A stretch of DNA of 64,000 bases from JACCQS01 sp963766765 (GTDB lineage Bacteria > Actinomycetota > Actinomycetes > Mycobacteriales > Geodermatophilaceae). Both the position numbers and the translations under genes were made by a program. Shown piece after piece: positions 44,050 through 52,185 of the stretch (position 1 is its first letter; every line of letters starts with the position of its first letter). Below the pieces are notes generated by a model that made no database searches, was not told the origin of the DNA, and saw only the letters and a program-made list of their open reading frames with translations. The stretch spans positions 124,001 through 188,000 of the forward strand of contig CAVYBR010000011.1 in the NCBI GenBank assembly GCA_963766765.1, written 5' to 3'.

Positions 44050-45234
44050 ATGCCAGTGGCGCAGCCAGTGATCAGTGTCGAGGCGCGCCGGGCCAGGCTG
44101 GCCCGGCGGCATCGGCTGGCACCTGAATGTCGCGCCGCTGACGTGATCGACGCGACCGACAGCATGGTCTGCCTGCACGGTACGGACCCAATCACCGTGT
44201 ACCTGTCGGCGATGGCGCGAGTCGACGGTATGACGGTGGCCGACATGGAGCGGGCTCTCTACGTCGATCGGTCGGTCGTGAAGCACCTGGCGATGCGACG
44301 GACTCTGTTCGTATTCTCGCGCGAGGTGCTCGAGTTCGCGCAGGCCGGGGCGAGCGCCCGGGTTGCCGCCGCGGAGTGGCGTCGCCTCGTCCGCGATGTC
44401 GAGAAGGCCGGGCTTCACCAGGATGGAGTGCGCTGGCTGAGCGAGGCGTGGCGGGAGGTACTCGCCCTGCTCTCCGACGGGCGGGAGGCCACCTCATCGC
44501 AGCTACGTGCCGAAATTCCCGCACTCGAGGGCAGGATCGAATACGGGATGGGCAAGAAGTGGGGCGGCAGGTTGCCGGTCGCCCCCCGCGTCCTGACCAC
44601 GCTGGCCGCGGCGGGTCAGATTGTTCGGGCTACGAACGTCGGCGGCTGGACCAACTCGCGGCCGCGCTGGGCCACGATGAAGTCGTGGTTGGGCGCGGAC
44701 CTCACGCCGCCCCCGGCCGACGTGGGCGTGGCAAAGCTTGTCGAGCTGTGGCTGCGCGCGTTCGGTCCCGGCACCGTGGTTGACCTCAAGTGGTGGCTCG
44801 GCTCGACGGTTGCAGCGGTTCGGAAGGCTTTGGTCGACGTCCGCGCCGTGGAGGTGGATCTTGGAGGGAGCACCGGATACCTCCTCCCAGATGACCTGGA
44901 ACCAACCGACCCGATCGAGCCATGGGGAGCGCTCCTGCCACCGCTGGATCCGACGACGATGGGCTGGTTCGAGCGGGACTGGTACCTCGGCCCGTACAAG
45001 GCGCAGGTGTTCGACACCGTCGGCAACGCTGGGTCGACCGTCTGGTGGGACGGGCGGATCGTCGGCGGGTGGCGACAACAGGACGACGGTGTGGTGGTGC
45101 TGCAGATGCTCGAGGATGTCGGCGCCGACGCACTGCAAGCCCTGGAGCATGAGGCAGCGCGGCTCAGCGAGTGGTTCGCGGGCAAGCGGGTGATGCCGAG
45201 ATTCCCGTCACCACTCTGGAACGCCGACAGGTAG
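44050..45234 (+). CDS. Winged-helix DNA-binding protein, AlkZ-like (HTH_42)
   Basis: 394 residues. The tandem winged-helix architecture of the HTH_42/AlkZ family is indicated by LARRHRLAP at the start, LHGTDPITVYLSAMARV near 43-59, RRTLFVF near 84, ALEGRIEYGMGKKWGGR near 157 and RWATMKSWLG near 208. Streptomyces AlkZ excises DNA crosslinks formed by azinomycin; most relatives in actinobacteria are untested DNA-repair candidates. Ends directly against the convergent LigD-type polymerase gene (adjacent stops at 45234/45235). Confidence 0.85.
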   Translation: MPVAQPVISVEARRARLARRHRLAPECRAADVIDATDSMVCLHGTDPITVYLSAMARVDGMTVADMERALYVDRSVVKHLAMRRTLFVFSREVLEFAQAGASARVAAAEWRRLVRDVEKAGLHQDGVRWLSEAWREVLALLSDGREATSSQLRAEIPALEGRIEYGMGKKWGGRLPVAPRVLTTLAAAGQIVRATNVGGWTNSRPRWATMKSWLGADLTPPPADVGVAKLVELWLRAFGPGTVVDLKWWLGSTVAAVRKALVDVRAVEVDLGGSTGYLLPDDLEPTDPIEPWGALLPPLDPTTMGWFERDWYLGPYKAQVFDTVGNAGSTVWWDGRIVGGWRQQDDGVVVLQMLEDVGADALQALEHEAARLSEWFAGKRVMPRFPSPLWNADR

Positions 45235-46185
45235 TCACTTGCGGGCGGCGCGGGCCCGCCGTTTGCCCTCGTGCATTGCCGCCACTCGAGCGACCGGGAT
45301 TGTCCGGCCCTCCTCGATCAGCTCGGTGTCGATCTCCTGTGGGTCGGGCATGAGCTGCGCCCAGGGGTCGGCGTCGCCGATCAGCTGCGGCGCCGAACGT
45401 ACGGTGAAGTCACCCGGCGCGACCTGATCCAAGTCCGCCCAGGCCACCGGGAACGACACCGGCGTGCCCGGCCGGATCCGCGGGCTGTAGGCGGCCACGA
45501 CCGTCGCCCCGCCAGAACGGGTGGAGTCGAGGAAGACCTTGCCCTCGCGCTCCTCGCGCACGTAGGCAGTCGTTGCCAGGGCCGGGTCGAGGCGTTGCGC
45601 CCGAGCGGCGATCGCCCGGGTTGCTGCGGCCACCTCCTCGCCGGTCGTCCCTTCGACGACGGGCACGTACACGTGCACGCCCTTCGCCCCGCTGGTCTTT
45701 GCCGCGCCGAGCATGCCCGAGTCAGCCAGAGCCTGACGCACGAGGTGGGCGGCGCCGACTGCTGCCCGGAATCCCTCGCCTTCTGGCGGGTCCAGGTCGA
45801 GCACCATATGGGTCGGCCGGTCCCACTCGCCGGCGGGTACGAGCGTCGGGTGGTATTCCACGGCGCGCTGATTGGCGAACCACAACAATGTCGCACGGTC
45901 GTTGCAGAGCGCGTACGACACCTCGCGCTTGGACGCTTCGGCCCACACGCGCACCGTCTGTATCCACGGCGGCGTGTATTTCGGGACGTTCTTCTGCATG
46001 AACTGCTCGCGGCCGCGCAGGATCCGGATCACCGACAGCGGCCTACCGGTCAGCACCTTGATGATCTGTTCGGACACGGCGTCGAGGTAGTCGACGAGGT
46101 CCCGCTTGGACGCCTCCGCCCCGTCGAACAGTGACGCGTCCAGATTGGACAGGGCCACTCCCTCGCGCGTCTCGTCGCTGGCCAT
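45235..46185 (-). CDS. Stand-alone LigD-type DNA polymerase (PolDom)
   Basis: 316 residues, the size of a single polymerase domain. Archaeo-eukaryotic-primase fold: YLDAVSEQIIKVLTGRPLSVIR near 33, MVLDLDPPEGEGF with the catalytic aspartates near 128-131, TSGAKGVHVYVPV near 163-175 and YVREEREGKVFLD near 208. Such domains add nucleotides and ribonucleotides at ends during Ku-dependent repair. Neither Ku nor the LigD ligase or nuclease domains are nearby. The C-terminal KRRARAARK tail is basic. Confidence 0.92.
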   Translation of the reverse strand: MASDETREGVALSNLDASLFDGAEASKRDLVDYLDAVSEQIIKVLTGRPLSVIRILRGREQFMQKNVPKYTPPWIQTVRVWAEASKREVSYALCNDRATLLWFANQRAVEYHPTLVPAGEWDRPTHMVLDLDPPEGEGFRAAVGAAHLVRQALADSGMLGAAKTSGAKGVHVYVPVVEGTTGEEVAAATRAIAARAQRLDPALATTAYVREEREGKVFLDSTRSGGATVVAAYSPRIRPGTPVSFPVAWADLDQVAPGDFTVRSAPQLIGDADPWAQLMPDPQEIDTELIEEGRTIPVARVAAMHEGKRRARAARK

Positions 46186-46188
46186 CGC

Positions 46189-46776
46189 TCAGGCGATCGG
46201 ACGGCCGAAGTTCACTGCGTCGACAACAGCTTCGGGAACGGTAGAGCGAAGTTCGGCATCCGGGCAGGCCCCGAGCGCATCGTTGACGGTCGAGAACGCC
46301 AGGCGCAGCGCAACGAAGACCGTGATCCCGAAGATCTCCGCATCACTGAAGCCGACATCGCGCAACGCCTGTACGTCCAACTGGCGGGTCCCGTTGGGAT
46401 CGCCGGCCACCTTGCGGGCCCACCCGGCCATGGCTGCTTCACGCGGACTCAGTCCCTCGTCGACGCCGCGGATCACGTCCGAGGCCGTCTGTGCGTCGCT
46501 CTGGGCGGCTAACTTGCCTCCCCACGCAACCGAGCAGTACGAGTCGCCAATGGTCGAGGCACACGCAGCGATAAGGATCCCGCGCTGACGCACGTCGAGC
46601 GGGTGGCCCGCGATCGCCGCCTGCATCAGCGCGCTGAGGGCATGGTTGGTGCCCGGCTGGTAGGCCCAGAGCCTGGACAGATTCATGACATACCCGCGCT
46701 CGGCAATGTCCTCCTCCAGGAACGCCTTGACCTCGTCGGTCGTCTCCGGGTGTTCGAGGAATCCGATCTCGCTCAC
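46189..46776 (-). CDS. Carboxymuconolactone decarboxylase-like (AhpD fold) protein
   Basis: 195 residues, GTG after GGAGGG. All-alpha AhpD-like protein: NLSRLWAYQPGTNHALSALM, QRGILIAACASTIGDSYCSVAWGGKLA and SDAEIFGITVFVALRLAFSTVNDALG. The usual CxxCxxxH redox site has only the first cysteine, so peroxidase activity in AhpD style is doubtful. It lies 17 bp downstream of the catalase gene in the same operon, so a role in oxidant defence is likely by context. Confidence 0.8.
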   Translation of the reverse strand: MSEIGFLEHPETTDEVKAFLEEDIAERGYVMNLSRLWAYQPGTNHALSALMQAAIAGHPLDVRQRGILIAACASTIGDSYCSVAWGGKLAAQSDAQTASDVIRGVDEGLSPREAAMAGWARKVAGDPNGTRQLDVQALRDVGFSDAEIFGITVFVALRLAFSTVNDALGACPDAELRSTVPEAVVDAVNFGRPIA

Positions 46777-46793
46777 GTCGCCCTCCGGCCTGG

Positions 46794-48317
46794 TCAGGCT
46801 TTGGCCTGCATCGACTCCCGCGCTGGATTGGCCTGCTCGGCCGCCTTCGGGTCCTTTTCGCCCGCCTTCGCCCGCACGCCCGCCTCGATCCGGTCGCCCA
46901 GTGTCTTGTCGACGTTGCGCCAGTACTCGAAGGCGCGCAAGAGGATCGGTTGGCTCACACCGTTGAGCAGATGCCCGACGATGTTGTTGACCAACCGGTC
47001 CCGCTCGGCGTCGTCGAGCACCTCGCGAACCATGGTGCCCGGCTGGCCCCAGTCGTCGTCCTCCGCATGTGACACGTACGCGGCGCGCTGGATGTCGCCG
47101 TCGGCGTGCCAGCCGGCCGGCTCGCCATAGTGCGCGATGTCGGCTCGCGGCCCGCCGTAGGAGTTCGGCGCGTACACCGGATCCGCCACGTTGTGGATCC
47201 GCATCGCCCCGTCCTTGCTGTAGCTGTGCACCGGAGCCTGGGGTGCATTGACCGGGACCTGCTGGTAGTTGACACCGATCCGCGCGCGGTGGGCGTCGGC
47301 GTAGGAGAAGAGCCTCGCCAGCAGCATCCGGTCCGGGCTCGGGCCGATCCCTGGAACGAGATTGTTGGGCTGGAAAGCCGCCTGCTCGATCTCGGTGTGG
47401 TAGTCGGTCGGGTTGCGGTCCAACGTCATCCGGCCGACGTCGATCAGCGGGTAGTCACCGTGCGGCCACACCTTGGTCAGATCGAACGGGTTGAACCGGT
47501 AGGTCGCCGCGTCGTCGAACGGCATGATCTGCATCTTGAGCGTCCAGCTCGGGAACTCCCCGTCCCGGATGTGCTCGTACAGGTCACGGGTGTGGTAATC
47601 GGTGTCGGCGGCAGCCATCTGGTCGGCCTCGTCCTGGGTGAAGGTCTCCACTCCCTGGTCGGTCTTGAAGTGGTACTTGACCCAGAACTTCGCCCCCTGG
47701 GCGTTGACCCACATGTACGTGTGTGAGCTGTAGCCGTTCATGTGCCGCCAAGTGCGTGGGATTCCCCGGTCCCCCATCAACCAGGTGACCTGGTGCGCCG
47801 ACTCGGGCGACAGGGTCCAGAAGTCCCATTGCATGTCGTGGTCGCGAAGGTGGTTGTCGGCGCGCCGCTTCTGCGAGCGGATGAAGTGCTGGAACTTCAT
47901 CGGGTCCTTGATGAAGAACACCGGCGTGTTGTTGCCGACCATGTCGTAGTTGCCCTCGCTCGTATAGAACTTGAGGGCGAAGCCGCGTGGGTCGCGCCAG
48001 GTGTCCGGGCTTCCCCGCTCACCGGCGACGGTGGAGAACCTCACGAGCATGTCGGTCTTGGCACCGGGCTGGAACACGGCGGCCTTGGTGTAGGCGCTGA
48101 CATCGTTGGTCACCTGGAAGTGGCCGAACGCGCCACCACCCTTCGCGTGCGGCTGACGCTCGGGAATGCGCTCGCGGTTGAACTGCGCCATCTGCTCGAT
48201 CAGGTAGTGGTCCTGGAGCAGGATCGGTCCGCCGGCGCCGACAGTGAGCGAGTGTTCATCGCTCTCGACCGGGATCCCGGCGTCGGTGGTCGTCGGCGGC
48301 GGCTGCGTGTGTGTCAC
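46794..48317 (-). CDS. katA: Haem catalase (small-subunit, clade 3 type)
   Basis: 507 residues. It converts H2O2 to water and oxygen. The catalytic His lies in FNRERIPERQPHAKGGGAFG (near 60), Asn in DMVGNNTPVFFIKDP and the haem-ligand Tyr in RLFSYADAHRARIG near 342. The N-terminal linker is proline- and threonine-rich. The ATG overlaps the stop of the Fur-type regulator (ATGA), the classic catR/furA-kat arrangement of actinobacteria. Confidence 0.96.
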   Translation of the reverse strand: MTHTQPPPTTTDAGIPVESDEHSLTVGAGGPILLQDHYLIEQMAQFNRERIPERQPHAKGGGAFGHFQVTNDVSAYTKAAVFQPGAKTDMLVRFSTVAGERGSPDTWRDPRGFALKFYTSEGNYDMVGNNTPVFFIKDPMKFQHFIRSQKRRADNHLRDHDMQWDFWTLSPESAHQVTWLMGDRGIPRTWRHMNGYSSHTYMWVNAQGAKFWVKYHFKTDQGVETFTQDEADQMAAADTDYHTRDLYEHIRDGEFPSWTLKMQIMPFDDAATYRFNPFDLTKVWPHGDYPLIDVGRMTLDRNPTDYHTEIEQAAFQPNNLVPGIGPSPDRMLLARLFSYADAHRARIGVNYQQVPVNAPQAPVHSYSKDGAMRIHNVADPVYAPNSYGGPRADIAHYGEPAGWHADGDIQRAAYVSHAEDDDWGQPGTMVREVLDDAERDRLVNNIVGHLLNGVSQPILLRAFEYWRNVDKTLGDRIEAGVRAKAGEKDPKAAEQANPARESMQAKA

Positions 48318-48811
48318 GTGGGTAACTCCTCTGGTGGTCGGGTTGCGTCCTCGGGTCGGCCGCTCTCACATCCGGGGCACAGGCCCCAGAACACGACCTC
48401 GGCCTCGTCCACGGTGAATCCGCGGTTGTCGGAGGGCGTCAGGCACGGTGCGGCTCCGACCGCACAGTCGACGTCATCGGTGCGCCCGCACGCGCGACAG
48501 ACCACGTGGTGGTGGTTGTCACCCACCCGCCGCTCGAATCGCGCCGGGTGGCCGGCCGGCTCGATGCGCCGGAGCAGCCCGGCCGCAGTGCAAACGCCGA
48601 GGACGTCGTAGACCGCCTGCGTCGACACCGTGCCGAGGCGTTCGCGCACTGCTGCGGCGATCGCGTCGACCGTCGAGTGTGGGTGCTCGTTCAGCCACGC
48701 GAGCACGGCGCGACGCGGCGCGGTCACCCGCAAGCCCGCCCCGCGCAACGCCCTCAGCGCCGCGCCGTCCGTGTCGATGACACCCATGGCCACAGCTCGA
48801 CCCTGCCGCAT
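48314..48811 (-). CDS. Fur-family regulator (PerR/CatR-like)
   Basis: 165 residues. The winged helix covers LRVTAPRRAVLAWLNEHPH and STQAVYDVLGVCTAAGLL, followed by the metal-sensing region HHHVVCRACGRTDDVDC and WGLCPGC with two CxxC pairs for structural zinc. In the same operon as catalase, it should be a peroxide sensor that represses itself and katA until oxidised. A 10-bp palindrome touches its start codon. Confidence 0.92.
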   Translation of the reverse strand: MRQGRAVAMGVIDTDGAALRALRGAGLRVTAPRRAVLAWLNEHPHSTVDAIAAAVRERLGTVSTQAVYDVLGVCTAAGLLRRIEPAGHPARFERRVGDNHHHVVCRACGRTDDVDCAVGAAPCLTPSDNRGFTVDEAEVVFWGLCPGCESGRPEDATRPPEELPT

Positions 48812-48821
48812 ATTCTGGAAT
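48812..48821. promoter_or_regulatory. Candidate Fur/CatR operator ATTCTGGAAT
   Basis: ATTC-TG-GAAT is an ATTC-N2-GAAT palindrome directly before the regulator's start codon. Autoregulation by a Fur-type protein would need such a site; the match to known boxes is only by shape. Confidence 0.35.
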
Positions 48822-48883
48822 GAGTCAAGAGACGGCGGTGCAGCCGTCGGTCGTTCGCGGCGGTGTCGCGCCGGGCCGGACGG

Positions 48884-50329
48884 TTACTCGACGCGGAGCA
48901 GGGCGAGGAACATCGCATCGGTGCCGTGCCGATGCGGCCAGAGCTGGACGTAGGGTCCGGCGCCGAGCTGCGGCATGTCCTTCGGGAGGCTCGCCCGCGC
49001 ATCGAGCACCGTCACCCCGCCGCTGGCCACCACCCATTCCACGATCTCGATGGTCTCGGCCCGGTGGGGTGAGCACGTCACATAAGCCACCACTCCCCCA
49101 GGTCGAGCCGCAGCTACCCCGGCAGCGAGCAGTCCGCGTTGCAGATCAACGAGACCGGTGACGTCCTGCGGAGTGCGTCGCCAGCGGGCGTCCGGTCGGC
49201 GGCGCAACGCGCCGAGCCCAGAACAGGGCGCGTCCACGAGTACCCGATCCGCGAACCCGTCCAGCCACGGAGGAGCCAGCCCATCGGCGCTGATCACCGC
49301 GACGCGCTGCCCGGCCGTTGCCCGGGCGACCAGGTGCGAGCGGTGCGGGGCCCGGTCGGCGGCCAGGATTCGTACCTCCTCGGGCGCCAGAACGCCAAGC
49401 AGGGCTGCCTTCCCGCCCGGACCAGCACACATGTCGAGCCACCATCCGGTCAGCTCCGCGCTCGCCAAGCCCGGGGCGGCCAGAGCGATTGCCATCAACT
49501 GGCTGCCTTCGTCCTGGACGCCGGCCCGGCGGTCTCTGATCTCTGGAATGTCATGCGGTGAGCCGCCGGCTGGCATCCGCACGGCGTATGGCGACCACGC
49601 ACCCGGTTCGCCACCGACCTGGTTCGCGAGCTCATCGCGGTCGACCCCACGTGCGACGAGGTGCACGATCGGCCGCTCGTTGTTGGCGGCCAAGGCGGCG
49701 CCCAGCTCCGCGACGTCCGGGCCGAGCGCGTCAGCCAGCGCGCGAACGATCCACTCGGGGTGGGCGTGGCGCAGCGCGAGTTCGGTGACCCGTGCGTCGG
49801 TGAGTTCTGCACTGTCGGCCGATGCAGCGACGCGCGGGGTGAGGTACGTGATCCAGGCGTCAAGGCTCCGCTTGCTGGCCCTGCGCAGTACGGCGTTCAC
49901 CAGGCGGGCGGGCCCCTCGCCGGTGACCGTCCCGGCAAGGTTGACGGTGGCAGCGACGGCCGCATAAGCCGGGATCCGCGTGTGCAGGACCTGGTAGGCG
50001 CCCAGCCGCAGGACGTCCAGCACCGGCGGATCCAGCTCACCCAGCGGACGGTCCAGGCAGGAGGCGAGGATCGCGTCGAGGGTGCCCTGCCAGCGAACCG
50101 TGCCGTACCCGAGTTCGGTGGCAAGTGCCGCGTCGCGCTCGTCGAGGTGCGCCTGATCGAGCAGTCCTGGCAGGGTCAGGTTGGCGTAGGCACCACGCTC
50201 GCGGATCGCGGCCAGCAGCTCGAAGGCAATCCGGCGAGGTGGATCAGGGGTACGTCGTGGCGGAGTTGGGCGGCGCATCGGCGGGCGCCGGTTGGCGTTC
50301 CCGCCGCGATCGCGCGGGGGCGGTGGCAT
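48884..50329 (-). CDS. rsmB: 16S rRNA m5C967 methyltransferase RsmB (Sun/Fmu)
   Basis: 481 residues from the ATG 5 bp after the fmt stop. The N-terminal NusB-like domain (30-170: RRIAFELLAAIRERGAYANL, DAALATELGYGTVRW) precedes the Rossmann methyltransferase domain: SAM loop LDMCAGPGGKAALLG near 295, VDAPCSGLGALRRRPDARW with the release cysteine, and YVTCSPHRAET with the catalytic cysteine. Methylates C967 of 16S rRNA using SAM. Downstream of fmt as in many bacteria. Confidence 0.95.
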   Translation of the reverse strand: MPPPPRDRGGNANRRPPMRRPTPPRRTPDPPRRIAFELLAAIRERGAYANLTLPGLLDQAHLDERDAALATELGYGTVRWQGTLDAILASCLDRPLGELDPPVLDVLRLGAYQVLHTRIPAYAAVAATVNLAGTVTGEGPARLVNAVLRRASKRSLDAWITYLTPRVAASADSAELTDARVTELALRHAHPEWIVRALADALGPDVAELGAALAANNERPIVHLVARGVDRDELANQVGGEPGAWSPYAVRMPAGGSPHDIPEIRDRRAGVQDEGSQLMAIALAAPGLASAELTGWWLDMCAGPGGKAALLGVLAPEEVRILAADRAPHRSHLVARATAGQRVAVISADGLAPPWLDGFADRVLVDAPCSGLGALRRRPDARWRRTPQDVTGLVDLQRGLLAAGVAAARPGGVVAYVTCSPHRAETIEIVEWVVASGGVTVLDARASLPKDMPQLGAGPYVQLWPHRHGTDAMFLALLRVE

Positions 50330-50334
50330 CGGGG

Positions 50335-51270
50335 TCAGCCAAGCCTCTGGCCCGACCCCGGCCGGGCGCCGCGAGCCCAATCTTGTGCCGGCATCGGCCG
50401 TCGCCCGGCTGCCCGTACCTCGCCCAGCTCGACCGGCGTACTGGCCGTACCCACCAGAACCGAATGCTTGCCGACGCTGAGTTGCCCCGGCCCCAGTGGC
50501 GCGGGCGCCTCGGAAGCCGGGACCACCCGCACCGGTCCGAGCCCCAGCCGCTCGTTGTTGAGCAACGTCCAGGCTCCCGGCGTGGGCGTGCACCCGCGGA
50601 TTCGCCGGTCGACGATCTGCACCGGCAGCCGCCAGTCGACGTGCGCGTCGTCGGTGGTCAATCTGGGCGCGAGGCTGACGCCCTCGATGGGTTGCGGGCG
50701 GGACTCGAGTGTTCCGGACTCGATCCCATCGAGGGTGTCGACGAGTAGTCGCGCTCCTGCCTCGGCCAACCGCGCGAGCACATCACCGGCGGTATCCCGC
50801 GGCCTGATCGGCTCGGTCAGGACTCCGTACACGGGCCCGGTGTCCAAGCCCTCGTCCAACTGGAACGTCGTTGCCCCGGTGACGTCATCCCCGGCCATGA
50901 TGGCGCGCTGGACGGGTGCAGCCCCGCGCCAGGCAGGCAACACGGAGAAGTGCAGGTTGATCCAGCCGTGGACCGGGATCGCGAGTGCGGGACGCGGGAT
51001 CAGCGCACCGTAGGCAACCACCGGCGCCGCGTCCGGAGCCAGGTCAGCCAGCGCTTGGAGGAACTCCGGATCCCTCGGACGTTGCGGGCGGAGGATCGGA
51101 ACGCCGAGCTCCTCGGCCCGCTGGGCCACCGGCGACGCGACAGTGTGTCGACCTCGTCCACTCCGCGCGTCGGGGCGCGTCACGACTGCCACGAGTTCGT
51201 GGTCGGATGCCACGATCGCGTTCAGCGCCGGGAGCGCTGGCAGCGGAGTGCCGGCGAAGACCAGTCTCAT
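50335..51270 (-). CDS. fmt: Methionyl-tRNA formyltransferase
   Basis: 311 residues. MRLVFAGTPLPALPALNAI starts the protein; catalytic block INLHFSVLPAWRGAAPVQRAI with the Asn-His pair near 105, QLDEGLDTGPVY near 141, and a C-terminal OB-like domain ending PAQDWARG. It formylates initiator Met-tRNA using 10-formyl-THF. The def gene, its usual partner, lies 3.4 kb upstream, separated here by a helicase gene and a small membrane-protein gene. Confidence 0.95.
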   Translation of the reverse strand: MRLVFAGTPLPALPALNAIVASDHELVAVVTRPDARSGRGRHTVASPVAQRAEELGVPILRPQRPRDPEFLQALADLAPDAAPVVAYGALIPRPALAIPVHGWINLHFSVLPAWRGAAPVQRAIMAGDDVTGATTFQLDEGLDTGPVYGVLTEPIRPRDTAGDVLARLAEAGARLLVDTLDGIESGTLESRPQPIEGVSLAPRLTTDDAHVDWRLPVQIVDRRIRGCTPTPGAWTLLNNERLGLGPVRVVPASEAPAPLGPGQLSVGKHSVLVGTASTPVELGEVRAAGRRPMPAQDWARGARPGSGQRLG

Positions 51271-51354
51271 TCTGAGCGGGGCCGGGTGGGCGATGTCATC
51301 GACTGGCAGCGTACGGCGGGGGACCGGCGCACCCCCGGGCGCTAGCGTCTTCGG

Positions 51355-51441
51355 ATGCAGCGACGGCCCACTCGCTATGGCGGACGCGGCGACACCGAAC
51401 TCGTCATCGTGCTGGATCGCAGCGACCAAGCCAGCGACTGA
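51355..51441 (+). CDS. Possible small leaderless ORF (28 aa)
   Basis: ATG at 51355 follows TAGCGT by 6 nt, the same -10 spacing as other leaderless genes here. It would encode 28 residues rich in Arg and Asp (RRPTRYGGRGDTELVIVLD). No family is recognised, and chance cannot be excluded. Confidence 0.25.
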   Translation: MQRRPTRYGGRGDTELVIVLDRSDQASD

Positions 51442-51446
51442 CTGAC

Positions 51447-51941
51447 CTAGATCCGCCAGAGACAGGGCAGCGGGCGGCGGCCGCCCGGTCCGAGTTGCGG
51501 CGGCGGGCCGCCGACAACGTCGATGGGGCAGCGCCGGTTTCCCGCTGTCGCCTCGTCCGCGCCCGGTGACTGAGTCAGGTCCGGGACCAGGGCAGTGTGT
51601 GCGTCCGGCAGGTCCTGCGGAGCGACCAGGATCGGGCCGGTCGCTTCCCGCAGCCCGTCGGTGTTCCCTCCCGTTGCAGGCGCCGGCGACCTCTCGGCCG
51701 GGGAAACCACCAGATAACTGACCGATGTACCGACCACGCCTGCGCTTGGTAGAGCCGCCGGCTGGCTGCCGACCAGGAGGGCCGTCGCGACCACACTGCC
51801 GGCTAGTGCCGACCAATGGCGACGATCAAGTGCGCGGCCCCCGAGCCGGCGACGACGTGCGTGCGCGAACAGGGTTCCGCGCCGAAATGACCTCTGCCCG
51901 GAAAGGGCTGTGCGGTCACCCGAGAAGCGATGACGCGCCAA
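51447..51941 (-). CDS. Hypothetical single-pass membrane or secreted protein
   Basis: 164 residues from a TTG at 51941, chosen because a GGAGGA ribosome site lies 8 nt upstream. An arginine-rich N terminus (ARRRRLGGRALDRRH near 28-42) is followed by one membrane segment (WSALAGSVVATALLVGSQ) and a 100-residue Pro/Gly/Thr-rich outer part with two cysteines near the C terminus. Third-position GC bias supports coding. I do not recognise the family. It lies between fmt and the helicase, where actinobacterial genomes often have lineage-specific genes. Confidence 0.45.
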   Translation of the reverse strand: MARHRFSGDRTALSGQRSFRRGTLFAHARRRRLGGRALDRRHWSALAGSVVATALLVGSQPAALPSAGVVGTSVSYLVVSPAERSPAPATGGNTDGLREATGPILVAPQDLPDAHTALVPDLTQSPGADEATAGNRRCPIDVVGGPPPQLGPGGRRPLPCLWRI

Positions 51942-52103
51942 GCGACAGTCCTCCGAGTGGCAAATCCGACAGAACGACGTGCAACCCCGAGTTCGGCCAC
52001 TGCGCCAGCGGCAACGGCGGTAATGGTAGCCAACCGAATGGCCGGCGGAGGTACGGGAGGGCTGAGTTCTCGTGTGCGGCCGGCGGCTTGCAAGTGTCCC
52101 TCG

Positions 52104-52172
52104 GTGATCTTGACGAAAGTGTTGGTTCAGGGGTCGAGAAGGGCGGTGAACCGACATCTTCGTCAAGATCAC
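52104..52172. terminator. Long hairpin downstream of the helicase gene
   Basis: Arms of 26 nt (52104-52129 and 52147-52172) are complementary at 23 positions around a 17-nt loop; the outer half GTGATCTTGACGAA is perfect. It begins 14 nt past the helicase stop, so it may end that transcript, though no T-run follows. A mobile or dispersed inverted repeat is the alternative. Confidence 0.5.
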
Positions 52173-52185
52173 GACGGGCACGGGC

